DNA from: Dimargaris cristalligena
Lineage: Eukaryota; Kickxellomycota; Dimargaritomycetes; Dimargaritales; Dimargaritaceae
Reading direction: 5' to 3'
Assembly: GCA_027576995.1 (NCBI GenBank)
Contig: JANBQC010000481.1
Location: 1 to 21,888 of the forward strand
DNA length: 21,888 nt
Below are positions 9,255-20,399 of this stretch, in pieces. The position numbers and the translations under genes were made by a program. Each line of letters begins with the position of its first letter. Position 1 is the first letter of the stretch. The notes beneath the pieces are model-generated. The model did no database searches, had not been told where the DNA came from, and saw nothing but the letters and a program-made list of their open reading frames with translations.

Positions 9255-11283
9255 AGTTGAGAGTGTGAACGAAAGGGTGGGGGGAACAGGGGTTGGCGGG
9301 ATAAGAAAGCAGGTAATAAGAGATGATGGCCCTTAGTATTGGTGGTGTATTCCCAAATTCAAGAATTAGGCGGCTTAGCAGTAAAGTAGGATAGATTTAA
9401 CGGTACACGAAATTAAAAGATAAACTCGTAGCAGTCTAATTAATGAATAATGGGAGGGGTAAAACAGTTGAGAGCAGTAGGTGTTGTTCTTCAGATGGTG
9501 GGCAATTGCCGCCCTTTTATGTTACATTCCATTCGATGGTTTTTGCCTTTTCTTTTTGGCTGTATAGAACAAAAATAGGTGGGGGCGATATCTAAACTTC
9601 CAATGATTAGGGCAAGGCCAAACGGCCGGGAAATTCATTCACCCAAATTAACGAGAACCCGGGCCAGCCCAATACTGATAGCTGATTGAGAAAGCGGCGT
9701 TAAGTGAACCATGGGCATTATTAGCGCGCATGCTGTATAGGAATATCTAGTCGACTGGAAAGGGGGGGAGAGCAGGATGAGTACTCTATCCTTGCCCCAG
9801 CCGACTGGGTCGGTCAGTGCCCGCTAAAAATAATAGGCTGGGCGAGCTGGGACCGCCCTCATTCCCCCCCCCCGTCACTTTTCAAAGGGAAACTCCTTTA
9901 ATGGTTGCTTGGGGATGAAGGGGGGGGTGGAAAAAATAAGGCAGGGGGGGAGTTGGCCTATATTTAAGGTTCCCCGACCAATAATAGGTCCCGGTTATTG
10001 GAACGGAACTCAGGCATGTCCGCTTTAATTGTTGGGGGAGGGTTAATTGCGAGACAGCTTAACTATAAGCCTAAGCCCTCATTTGCACGGCCCTTCGTCT
10101 TCCCTGTCACCTTTTTCACCAATGAGTAATTTCAAGGAATGCCCCATTATCAGTTCATACAAATAAAATAGAAATATCTACCCAGCTAAACATTTGATTA
10201 TAGTCAGAGTTGTATAGGTCGGAAGCGCCCAGTGACGAGGAAAAGGGCATATAATTTGCCAAAATATGGCCTAAATTACAGACTAGAATTCAATTGAGAA
10301 CTTCAGTCATTGTGGTTATTTCCCTTGGCTTATTTTTCCACCCATGGCAATACACTGCTTTTTGATATCAACTTGGCCATACCACCCACAAACAGACAAT
10401 TAGTACATGAATAATAATTATAATTTCTAGTATGAGTCCCTTTTCTTCATTAATTGGTGAGATTGGCACTATTCTAGACAGAGAGGTATAGTAAAGTAAG
10501 TAAATAAATTATACCCTTTCTTTTCGGCCATTGGCGCTATAGGTTAGACAAAGTCAAGTTAGACAGCTTGCACTCATCAAACCTACGAACAGCCAGCGAA
10601 TAAATGCCCCGAGTGGTTGGCGGGCGTGGAATCCGACCCCGAACTATTGGATAAGACCGCAGTTGCCTCTATTAATTGAATGTGCTTTTATTTTTTTGGC
10701 TACCAGTAATTGGGAAGAATGTGTTAAAAAAATCTCGCATTAGGCCCAGGCGGGAACAGTTACGGCGAATGCACTATAGGTACGCCCAGTATATTGGTGG
10801 TGGTAATGGACAATAATCGCCCCGAACCCAGTCCTCAACTTGTTCAGCCGTTATCCTATAGCTGCAATTGCATAGTTTCGCCAACCCATTATTTACGCGA
10901 GCTATTTTGTATAATTGGTGAAAAGTGTGTATTAATAGGATGGTCACAGGGATAGATTAAATTATGCTGCGAAATTAGCTTGCTGGAAGGATGGATGCAA
11001 CGAAGCCGATAATGAGCCGTGAGAGCGGTTAATTAAAGGAGGGATGCAGTAAAACCCAAAGGATACCATTTATCATGCGCAGTCACGCCGAACAAACCTA
11101 TGTAGGTAGGTTGGTATATACTTATCAGCCAGGCCACCGAACGGCAATCATTCTGACTATACATTAACGAACAATGTAGCACGGCTCGAACTGGCAGTTT
11201 CAGTTCTATGTACGCTACTCCCAAATCTCCTCCCCCGGAATATTTATAAAAAACATGTTATGTATCTGTGATATACATGTATT
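9255..11283. other. Intergenic region with clustered G/C homopolymers
   Basis: This is the 5' flank of the beta-barrel gene and the 3' flank of the mvp1-like gene. No gene is supported; the minus frame 11033-11224 has no recognisable content. Mononucleotide runs cluster at 9762-9950 (G7, C10 at 9864-9873, G8 at 9920-9927, G7 at 9944-9950). Downstream of the mvp1-like stop, an AT-rich stretch (11230-11283) is a likely 3' end region. Confidence 0.6.
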
Positions 11284-14200
11284 TTAGGGTGAATCGGCCG
11301 CGTGATTAAGTTCAAGGAGTGACTGGCGCCAGGAGTTAAGCATCAGGGAATGATGGTTAATTTGGTCCCGGGCGTATTTTGAGTACAGCCACGTCATAAA
11401 ACTTCGACTGTCGTGGTAGAGACAGTACTCGGCCCACACACAGCTTTCGATGACTTTGGACTGGGTTGTTAGGTGACGAAGAAGGGCTTCATCCGACGAT
11501 AGGGAAGCATTAAGGTGGGTTTGTTCGGGGTCGTTGGGACCTGCCTCAGCGGCACCCCCCTTTTTGAGCTTGGCGAGTTTCTCATTACTCACACGAAGTC
11601 GCTGAGCTACTTTCTCGATTTGGGGAGTGAAGCTGTGGACATTTCGGCGATTAAGAACCTCCTAAAGAAAATATAAATAGGACCCATATGTATTCGTTGA
11701 GTTAAATGACGATGTTTAGAATTCACATTCAAGTCCATTAAAGCAACTCCCTTACCAGATAAGGGTCCGAAATGTAAATATAAAGGCATTTAGCATCAAT
11801 ATAGTAATGTATATTTCCCACTTACTCGAAGCGCAAAGGAAATATCGAGATAACGTTTGAGATAATCTTGGAATGCACAGAAATTGATCTTGGCCTAATA
11901 TCGAGACATACCGAGTAGATTTCGCATTAAAATGGCATCACCTATTAAATATAAATCTGGGAGGAAAACATCCGTATCGGGAGGATTGGGGGTTATCCGA
12001 CAGTCATATGGGAGTGGGCACAATACAACTAAGTCGATATTAACACTTAGCTAGGGACTTACATGATTCTCTAGACTAGTGCAAGTGTTGCGGAACTGGG
12101 TCTGGACAGAGTGGCTTTGCTGGATTTGATTTGAGCAGGTTTGGCATGATGGTCTACCACAAACGGGTTCCTCTTCCGACCTGTTGAATCGCACGATTGA
12201 CAATTATAACGAGTTGAATACATATACCAGATAACCGTTAGGGATTCCTTCAGCTTCAACAAAAGCCAAGACGGGCTTAATGAAGATGGCTGGTTAATAT
12301 GGCAATGGCTTAAATATAAACTTACCGGAAAAACGAGCTATACCGGTTGATTTCTTTGGCTAGAACTAATATATATAAGACATTAAGAGCGCCCATTCAG
12401 AGATGGTTAGTGGGGGAGTATAGCATAATAATAAATCAAATTCGTTTCAAATAAATGCACTCAAATTTGGTCACAGTTCAAAAATCGCTAGGTAGATAGG
12501 TATTATTCGAGTACCCCACCTTTCTGGTTATGGATCAGCATGTCCATTGACATGATCTGGTTAGTCAATCTGGCAATCTCCTGTTCCAATTCGCCTTGGG
12601 CTCGCGTAAGAATATCGTTAAAATTGCTCGGTATGGACATCATTAACTTCGGTAAGTCGATTTTGGACCCATGGTGTTCTGGGTCGAGGATAACCCTGTT
12701 TTTCCGACGATAAGAACTCATGGTCTATAAACATACGATAAATGGTTTTAAAAAAGGGGGGTAATCGTTTTAGGATTAAAACGATGTCTATAACCAGATG
12801 GATTCATTAATGTGCTAGAATAAACATGGCCAGGCACAAAGGCCTACGAAAAAAAAAAGGTAACCTACCTCTTCAAATGTAAGAAAATCGGTCAATAACT
12901 GGTCCCGGCTAAGCACCGGATGCCGAACCAGGAAACAAATAAATCGACTTAGCCCCCGCCGTCGCTTCTCGAGGAATTTATCGTCGCTGCCTATGTATAA
13001 TTATATAGAAATAGAAGATTATTCATAATTGCCGCCGTTAATGTTGGCCAGAAATACATCCAATAAGTACAATGGGTGGGATATCGGCTTCTTACAAGAG
13101 TAAATATATTTCAAGCCAGGTAATTCCAATAATGAAAGCTAAGTGATGTTTAGAATCAATTGACTTACTAGCAAGGCTCTTGGGTGGTAGGGTCGGCAGC
13201 ATGCGATACGGGTATTTCTTGTGAAACACTTCGAGTAACCACCAAAAGTCGCTGAAACGTCTCAAAACATTGGTCTTTCGAGCCTAGTGTCGGGCCAATA
13301 GAGCAAAAATGTGTAAGCAGACGGGTTAGTATAGTCATTCTCAAGCAGCCAATGGCGTCATGAACAAGAAATAATAGATCAATAAAACTAGGGGGGAAAG
13401 CCTTACCTCCCACGACAGAATATAATTCACGTATTTAAACAATGACCCGCCCTTTTCTTCATTGACGCTGACTTGCACCGGATTCAGTTCTAGCCGACTG
13501 AACTGGGCCGATATCTGGGACATTGCGCCGCCCCCAACATCTTCCTCCTCCGTCGATGAGAGGGCGGCGCGCAGTCCATTGCGATCCGCTCCCGGCGCAC
13601 CATCGGCCGAGGGGGTTTCGCCCGTCCAGCTAGCCGGCATATTGGATGGCTGTCCCCCGGGATTCGAGAAAATCGGGTTACGTGATTTGACGGCCGAGAG
13701 ATGGGACGACGAATTCACTTTGCGGATGGTGAGAAAGGAAGAGCTTGATTTACGGGACAGGGAAAAGACCCGGGGGGGCTGGGATTGCGGAGCAGTATTA
13801 GTCGAAGAGGTCGCGGCGGCTTTCCAGGGGTCGTTGACAATGAGGGTGTCCGCATTGAAGCGGGATACAAGAGAGGGGTAGGAGGGACTGTCCCGTGGGG
13901 ACGATTCGATAGTCCCACCACTACGGGGGGCAGTAACCGCAGCAGGAGGTGGTGGTGGTTCTAGTACCGGTTCCGTCGAGGCCATGGTAGACAGATTGTC
14001 CTGGGAGGCGGTACCCCGACCACGGTACCAATCGCCGAATCGCGACAGACGCGTTCGGGGCTTGGCCAATAGCGGCCGACTAGCGGAGCGGGAAACTACG
14101 GAGCGCACAATGAAGGTTTCAATCTCCGGTAGGTTAGGCTTGGGCAGGTCATGTCGGTGGGCCACCAGGTTATCCGTGGTTAAAGCCATGTTTTTCTGGG

Positions 14201-15491
14201 CCATTGCGGCCAGGGCTAAAACGATGTTGAACTCGTAACGATTAATGGTCTCGGCATCAGTCGATTGAGCGTTTGGGTGGGTTGCCGATTCCCCAAGGCG
14301 AATCTGCTGGACAATCCGAAAAATACGACTGAGGTGGCTTTCGGCCAGACTACTGAGAGTCAGTACTTGACGAACGTTGGTTAGGGCAACCCGGCCGTTT
14401 TGGGGTAGAGCAGTGTTAAACGCAATGTCGTACACGGAGGATACATCATTATCGCCTACATTCAGGAAGTTGGGAAGATACATATAGTTGCAGGTACAAC
14501 AGATGGAAACACAGAATGAATAGGGTGTACCGAATGAAATGGATAGCCATGCTATAAGAGAGAGAGAGAGAGAGTGTGTGTGTGTGTGTGTCCCTAAAAT
14601 GAAATACAGGGTAAGGATGCCGGGGGAGGAAAACCACGTATTACATTAACCTCACCCCCCCCTTTGATTTAACCCGTTTAGCTTAACAAATCAGCTGGGA
14701 TTGCGACAAAGTTAGGTAATTCGAAGCCCATTGGTGCAACCAATTGGCGGGGTTCTTCACCTAATTAAATATATATATAAAATAGAGCCGCGGTTATGGA
14801 TTGGAAGAAAGAAAAAGGACTTACCCAATTGCAGGCCTTTCCAGAACTCCGCGGCCGGATCCAGATCCGCCGAAGCACCCTGCTTAATTGATGGGGTACT
14901 GGAACTGGTCGTAGGAAACACGGGACTCCAGGGATCCATCAGCGCCCCCCAATCCAGCTGGGCGGATAGGGTCGGCGATAGCGTTAAGCCAACGGCCGAG
15001 TCGTTGGACCGACCGGGCAATAAGGCGTGTACGGAAAAGGCCGAGTCGGGGGAAGCCACCCGCACAATAGACCGGGGGAGGCTGGCAGCCGGAGGGTTAG
15101 GCGAAGCAGGAAAAGAAGGAGGAGAAGAAGAATAAGAATAAGAGACGGGGTAAAGTTGGGCTGCTAGTGGTACCGGCGGGGGAGACGGACTATCGTCACG
15201 GGCAAACGGGTTAAGATTCAGAAAGGATTCCGTATGGGGTAACCCCGGGGAACGGTCAAAGGCGCTACCGGGTAATGTGGCGGTGGTGGACGCGGAGGCC
15301 ACCGGGGTAAGTTCAGGCAAAGCGGCAGCGAATAAGGCGGGGCCGAGCGGGGCACCCTCGGAAGGCAGAAACCGCCGATTGTCGGCTTGTTCATTGGAGC
15401 TGAAGGATGTGGCGGTGATGGGTAGGTCGAACGGGCGGGTTTCTTCGAACAAGGCAGCCACTCCGCCAAAGTCATCGACAGCGGAATTCAT
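11284..15491 (-). CDS. mvp1: Mvp1/SNX8-like sorting nexin (EH-like, PX and BAR regions), nine exons
   Basis: Exons: 15491-14825, 14455-13407, 13283-13169, 12990-12869, 12724-12520, 12365-12326, 12180-12063, 11894-11826, 11661-11284. All junctions are GT..AG and keep phase, giving 920 residues. Residues 1-222 are disordered and rich in Pro, Ser and Ala. Residues 230-333 match the EH-like domain of fungal Mvp1 (hydrophobic helices ending HDLPKPNL). Residues 334-540 are low complexity. The PX domain is about 545-651, with RRFSDF at 580-585, P-x-L-P-P-K at 602-607 and RRR at 620-622, the positions used for PI3P binding. Residues about 655-915 form the BAR-type helical region, ending with the family's NSWRQSLLEL-like C-terminus. 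The protein should act on endosomes in tubule formation and retrieval of cargo to the trans-Golgi. At 920 residues it is longer than yeast Mvp1 (about 510), through the disordered parts. Exons 5 and 6 have weaker splice support (donor GTGGGG at 12519) than the rest. Confidence 0.92.
12326..12365 (-). other. mvp1: 40-base micro-exon of the mvp1-like gene
   Basis: This exon adds 12 whole codons plus the split codons on each side (phase 1 in, phase 2 out). It encodes a short LAKEINRY-type stretch matching the LAKR-N segment at the start of the Mvp1 BAR helices. Acceptor ATTAG and donor GTAAGT are good. Skipping it would break the frame, because 40 is not a multiple of three. Confidence 0.75.
14456..14824 (-). 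other. mvp1: First intron of the mvp1-like gene, with microsatellites
   Basis: The 369-base intron has donor GTAAGT and acceptor GTAG, phase 1. It contains an adjoining (GA)n and (GT)n array at about 14556-14592 on the plus strand, and an AT repeat near 14767-14777. In the transcript the dinucleotide arrays are CA and CT repeats, a pyrimidine-rich tract about 100 bases before the acceptor. Confidence 0.85.
14556..14592. repeat. Compound (GA)n(GT)n microsatellite
   Basis: About nine GA units run directly into about nine GT units on the plus strand, inside intron 1 of the mvp1-like gene. Length polymorphism is likely. Confidence 0.9.
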
Positions 15492-16730
15492 GGTTATATT
15501 TTATTTTCGGAAGAACACGGCGGTTAGGTTTACAAACGGAAAGGGGAGAACAAATGAAACAAAAGGTACGTCAGATATCAGTTGGTCGCGATACAATATA
15601 TATGTATATTACTCTCTAGCTAATGGTAGTAGTAGCGCGCATATAAGGAACATGAAATACGCCCGGGGGGGTTCGTGGGCCAAGAAATGGGGAAAGGGAA
15701 GTCGGGCAACACCGAGGCAACTGGTCAACTATTCAGGAAAGGCCGCTGTACTAGAGTAGTAAGGAGAAGTGAGGCTGAACCGGTCGCAAAATAAGAAGGC
15801 TCTTCTGCCCAAGCAGAAATATAAAATGGAAGGCCAGGTGCCCAAATAGAGAGGTCAAGTGAGTGGCAGACGAAGCTCGTCCTTGGGTAAAGCCCGGCGG
15901 GGGAGGTCTCTCTCTCTCTCGTATATCCCTCAGCCCAGAGGGAAATGGGTTAGAGAGATGCTTAGGGGGGCTAAAAACTCTGTCTTCTGGTTTCTAATGA
16001 GTTTGGTCATGATGTACTCTCCCCCTGCTGTGGGCCAAGTTGAGGAAACTAGGGGGGGAAAGACCTGCATTTTACACTGCTGGTGGTGCGTAAGAGTCCC
16101 CCTCCCCCCGCTACACAAAATTGGTAAAGATGACTTATCGACCCCTCTTGCCCATACATATTGGGTAATGAGCAGGTGTCTTCTTCAGGACGAGAAGTCT
16201 GATGATCTTGCATACTCCACAGAATATAGAGATGACCGCCAGTTGAAAAATCCAATCGACATCGGCTGACTTGATCCATAGGCCGGCGGTGCGGTAGAAA
16301 CCATCCTGGGTGGAGGATGGTCAAGCAATACATAGATATTTTTTTTAATATAAAAAAGTATATATAAAAATTATCAAGTCGGGATTTGGAAGTGGAGGGA
16401 AAAATATATATAGGATCCCACCAACACAATTAATTTGTAGTGGAAGGATGCGTGTTTATTTAGAGGTTTGATATTCGGTGGTGATACTAGCATTGGATGA
16501 CAGAACCCACCGGTTCCGCATTCATGACTGAGTCGCCGACCGTTTACCTCTTGCAGCCGGCAACAGCAACTCCTGCAGCCGGGCATAACAGAATAGCCCG
16601 TATGGAAAGAAGGGAGGCGATAGGCCCAGTAGGGCTAGTCTAATGGCCCATTGGAACCAACTTTGGCAGGCTTGGCAAATTCGGGTTAAAATATTGGGGA
16701 GGCCATTGAAGAAGTTACGTGGTCATGTAT
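15492..16730. other. Spacer between ett1-like and mvp1-like genes
   Basis: This is the promoter and leader of the mvp1-like gene on the right-to-left strand and the 3' flank of the ett1-like gene. A plus-strand frame of 136 codons (15859-16269) and a minus frame of 126 codons (16049-16429) overlap one another. Neither shows a domain or family, and both are probably chance. A TC repeat lies at about 15907-15920. A weak box C/box D-like pair near 16201-16267 was rejected as a snoRNA. Confidence 0.55.
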
Positions 16731-18846
16731 TTAGGCCTCTTGTAGCTCTGCTTCCCAGTCCTGCAGAAACTGTTCAAATTGCTCCGGAAGCATATAATCG
16801 TCCCCTCCGATTTCCCGAGCCCGGTTGAAAGCCGCTACGGCCTGTTCGTAGTACTGGGACTGAGTGAGTCCCGCTAGACTTGGCTCATCAGAAGATTCGT
16901 TGTCATCGTCGTCGTCATCAGCATCAGCATCGGCAGCGCTAATTTCGACGCAATTCCCCAAATTGATCAAAACTTCACCCAACTAATGAAGATTCGATAC
17001 GCCCCAGGGATAGTCAATAAATATAAATAAAGGCAAGACGGGATGAACATAGTGTGATTAATCAACTAGTTATGTAGAAAGGGTGGTCCCGGAGAATAGA
17101 GAACTCGGGCATGAAACTGCCAAAAACATTATATACGTAAACTATATATCAGGCATAGCAGATAACTTACAGTCAACAAAAGTAAAACTAGCTCGGGATC
17201 GGTTTCTTCAAAGAGATCGCGCGCCTTCACCAGTCCCTCGTGGCCTAAATCGGCATGCGTACAAATATGCAAGTAATTTTGGATTAGCGGAATTATTCAT
17301 ACCGACTGCGTTGGGGAAATAATATAACATAAAGAGGCTATAGTTCAGATTAGGTAAATGGAGAGATAGCGCTTACTTTTAAGTAGATACGGCAGGGCAT
17401 TCTGCATAATTTCGACATGGCGTTCGTTCTCGGTGTCGCTATCTTCGCCATTATCGCTCTCGGCATCGCTGTCATTGCCGCGGTCTTGGTCAAGGTAGAA
17501 CTTGGATATTGACCAGTGGCAAAAACCAAGACTATTCCAGAGTTTGGGGTTTTGGTCGTTTGCTAAACAAAGCCAAAGGCGAGTAGCGCAGGCCCATTCC
17601 ATGAATTACACAAAATAAAAGATTGAACATAGGTTTACCCAGTCGGCGGGTTAGGGTTAAAGTATACGATGATCAACCGACTTTGGGCATGGAATGTCGC
17701 TAGAGCTTAGTCTAATTCTTTACATCGCTAAGCCAGATAGGTATATTTGATCTAACAACCCAACCCGCAGAAACAAGCCCTCGTCCCAATAGAGGGAGGG
17801 GGGAGGCGGCACCTACCTTGGATAGCCGCTTCTAGCTCGGCGATCATTTTATTATTCAGCGACTCGACCTCCTCCCATTCGGTCAATACATCCACGTAGG
17901 ACTGCAGAAGGCTGGCCTCTTGGATCAGGAGGGGTTCGGCCAGGAAAGCCCCGGTGGGGTCCTGGCGGGAGTGTTGAATCACGGCCGCGAACAAACGGGT
18001 GGCGGACTCGATCAGTTTGCCCCGCGAGTCCCGACTAGCGGGCTCGTCTTCGGTCGCCATCGCCCGGGCCTGGCCGAGCTGGGCCTTGGCCTGGGCTAAC
18101 CGGAGGCGATCTTGGATGCTGGGGAGCTGGAGCCGGTCCCCGGTAGGATCTCCCGTGGTGGGTGAGGCCAGGGTAGTAGTGGGAGTAGTATTCAGACGTT
18201 CAAGGCCTCGCTCAAAGTGGGACTCGGCCATCTGTAGAAAACCCAGGGCTTCCTCCCCTTCATTCAGTTCACTCAGGCAGAACAGGGCCATGCCGTAGAT
18301 CCAATAGAAATGGGGCGGTAAGGGGTCATTGTCCTGGTCGTGACGGCGTAAAAGGCGGTCGCTTTCGTGTACAACCCCGCGTAGGAGCGTCACTGCCCGA
18401 TCGCCGTCCGATTCTAGAAATTGTAGAGAAATCCCAGAGTTAATAAAGAAAAGGGGGGGTAAAGAACGGGTAGAACTAGGTTAATAAAGGGTGGCGGACA
18501 CTGCGGAGTATGCGCATATATATATATATATTGTCAAGTCGTAGCCGTAACCGTGGCCACCACTGGCATGCGGTTGGTATGAGCATATACATATATATAT
18601 TCAGAAGAGGGATATCTTACTGAGAGTATCAAAGGCCGTGTCGTAGAGTTCTTTCAATTCGTCCAATTCGTCGGAACCCTCGGTGAGCTGCAGAGGCACG
18701 GACAGTTCGTCCTGGGCGGCCATATCCGAGTCGGGCGTGGTCCGACTGGCTTTTCCGGCACTTGGTCCGTCAGCGGTGGGAACGGTGTCTTCCCCGGCCA
18801 AGGCACGCTTCAAACCTCCGGGACGGCGTTTAGCGGGATTCGTCAT
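16731..18846 (-). CDS. ett1: Ett1/Nro1-like TPR-type protein, five exons
   Basis: Exons 18846-18621, 18413-17817, 17562-17377, 17244-17171 and 16982-16731 join in phase to 444 residues (S. pombe Nro1 and yeast Ett1 are about 400). The start at 18846 was chosen over an in-frame ATG at 18972 because it gives the short basic N-terminus (MTNPAKRR) typical of the family and follows a pyrimidine-rich leader. Residue 90 onward reads GVVHESDRLLRR, then a helical core with the family's LPPHFYWIYGMALF and FERGLERL stretches. Exon 3 holds W-N-S-L-G-F-C-H-W-S, and the C-terminus ends in a P-E-Q-F-E-Q-F-L-Q-D-W-E helix. Two acidic inserts lie at about 301-321 and 379-394. Ett1 promotes translation termination. 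S. pombe Nro1 binds the hydroxylase Ofd1 and so stabilises the hypoxia factor Sre1; it acts mainly in the nucleus. Which role applies here is not visible. Confidence 0.9.
18414..18620 (-). other. ett1: First intron of the ett1-like gene with two AT arrays
   Basis: The 207-base intron (GTAAGA..TAG, phase 1) carries AT dinucleotide arrays at about 18514-18531 and 18583-18599. Each is preceded by TATG-R-GCATA-like sequence, suggesting a small duplication. The first contains the palindrome TATGCGCATA at 18509-18518. Confidence 0.8.
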
Positions 18847-19345
18847 GGCAATCGGACAAGGCAGACAACGCAGACAAAAATAAAAAGGGGAGTAGAGGAA
18901 GTATATCGGACTGGAGGCAATGGTCAGGCGCTTAGAGGGTCGGGACGGATGCAGAGCGAGGTGGAGTGCCAATGGGTGTTGAATGAAAGGGGTGCGGCCG
19001 AAGGAGAGGGAAAAGGGTCAGACTAGGACTTTCCAAGGCTCGGAAATTTGGTGCAACTTTGGAGTGAAAAAAAATATATAGATAGATAGATAATATGAAT
19101 CACCCATGATATGCGCATATACCTTGTTGCCCTATTATGGGCAATATCCCGTTGTAGCTGCGCCATGCTTGTTATGGGAAAGAGGGTTTCGTGGGACGGA
19201 AAACCGGGCAGAATGGGACAAAATGAGAAGGGCAGCTATTAAATTAATACTAGTGGAGAAAAATAACGTGCCAAGTAGAGTAGTGAGTGGTGCGGGATAA
19301 TAATATATAAAGGGTGCGCCTTTTTGGACCAATCCAAACGATGGG
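18847..19345. promoter_or_regulatory. Upstream region of the ett1-like gene
   Basis: On the minus strand the first 60 or so bases before the ATG are pyrimidine-rich (runs of T and CT with TGTCTGC repeats), a common feature of fungal leaders. Further up lie a GATA tetranucleotide repeat (about 19078-19092) and the 12-bp palindrome ATATGCGCATAT at 19109-19120. There is no clear TATA box, and short frames here have no recognisable product. Confidence 0.4.
19078..19092. repeat. (GATA)n tetranucleotide repeat
   Basis: Three to four tandem GATA units follow an A-rich and AT-rich stretch. They lie about 230 bases upstream of the ett1-like start. GATA-factor binding is possible but unproven. Confidence 0.7.
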
Positions 19346-20242
19346 GTGTTTAAACCACGTCCCTACAGCGTGCGCCATTCAGGTTATTTGTTTTCGGAGA
19401 CTATAAATAACCCACATTTGAATATATTGGGAATATGTGCCACTGCATTTCGAAGCTGTATTGATGAAAATGACGAAATGCCGACGGAGTTGGGATGGTC
19501 TAGTCCACCGCCTGGGCTTAGCGGCAGTTCCGGAGTCCTTTAAGGACCACGAAGTCCAAACTGGTCAGAAGTATGTTGGTATTATTCACCGAATTCCACC
19601 CAGCTATGAGGGGGAGGCATGGCAGGTGGTTTTGAAACTCGACTTGATCAGCGCGCCCGCACAAGGATCGTCACAAAGGTCACAGTGGAGGGGGAATTAT
19701 ACGGTTCCTACACCCCCCAAACCTTTGGTATGCCCTGGGTCCCTCCAAGAGACATGCCCAAACCACCCAGTTGCTGTAATTTCGCCGTTACCCCAGGCGG
19801 CCGTGGGGGCATGAATGAGCGCAAAAAGGATGCGGTGATTGTTATCGCGCTAGCCTCTCTCGTACGCACACATGCCTTCGTTTATAGGGGGGGTGCGAGG
19901 GATGTGTGATGCTGGGCGATAATGCGGACGAATGGGATGGGGTGGGGGTGCCTATTTTTGGAGAGGGCGTGGGCTTCAACGTGGATAACAATAGAACACT
20001 GGCCTATTTTTATCATGCTTAGACCCTCTCTTCTCCCCCCTATGATGGTGGGCGCGTGGTTTTTTACAAGCCAGAGAGGGAAGGCTATTTACGGACACGC
20101 CCTACCACAGTATGCTGCACCATACTTTAGAGGCTATCGGTTGGGCCCGGCGCCTTGGGTTCGTTACGTAGAGTGCCGTGACGACTATTGTTCGAACGAG
20201 CGACGGGGAAAGGAGTGGAGAAAAGAGGGAGCAAGAAAGTGA
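19346..20242 (+). pseudogene. Chain of plus-strand open frames, possible decayed gene
   Basis: Four plus-strand frames follow one another with overlaps and frame changes: 19346-19543, 19437-19814, 19619-19909 and 19922-20242. Parts of them look like ordinary protein (around 19540-19640 in one frame, 19640-19800 in the next, and about 19970-20085 in a frame broken by a stop). The minus strand has no comparable frames in 19333-20100. No pair of good splice sites links them into one protein, and I recognise no family. A decayed gene, or chance in a GC-richer spacer, are both possible. Confidence 0.25.
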
Positions 20243-20399
20243 GTGAAAGAGAGTATGTGTATGTTTGTGTGGGAGTGGGTATGGTGGATATATGTGTCTG
20301 TAAGTGAGGGGGGGAGTGGCCACCCACTCTCGTCGCTGGTCTTTCATTATTTCCAAAGGGAGAATATACTTTGTTCTGTTCAACATTGCCATGGTCGCC

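Noticed and set aside
11165..11240. Minus-strand B-box-like GTTCGAGCC as a tRNA gene
   Set aside because: No T-stem pairing, no A box at the right distance and no acceptor stem.
11881..11960. Extra short exon of mvp1 ending at a good GTATGT donor near 11910
   Set aside because: It would enter in the wrong phase after exon 7 and give a stop; direct joining of 12063 to 11894 keeps phase and matches the family.
13462..13881. Plus-strand 139-codon ORF opposite mvp1 exon 2
   Set aside because: It is the antisense shadow of a well supported GC-rich coding exon.
14731..15759. Plus-strand ORFs of 134 and 160 codons opposite mvp1 exon 1
   Set aside because: Antisense shadows of the low-complexity Pro/Ser/Ala-rich exon.
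16195..16270. Box C (CTGATGA) and box D (CTGA) about 65 bases apart, with a short AAG/CTT end pairing, as a C/D snoRNA
   Set aside because: Box C lacks the purine at its first position, the terminal stem is only three pairs, and the guide region shares no convincing long match with rRNA that I can recall.
15859..16429. Overlapping 136- and 126-codon ORFs as genes
   Set aside because: No domain, no leader or promoter signal, and both strands equally open, which suggests chance.
18601..18972. Start of the ett1-like protein at the upstream ATG (18972)
   Set aside because: The extra 42 residues are unlike the family N-terminus and correspond to the pyrimidine-rich leader.
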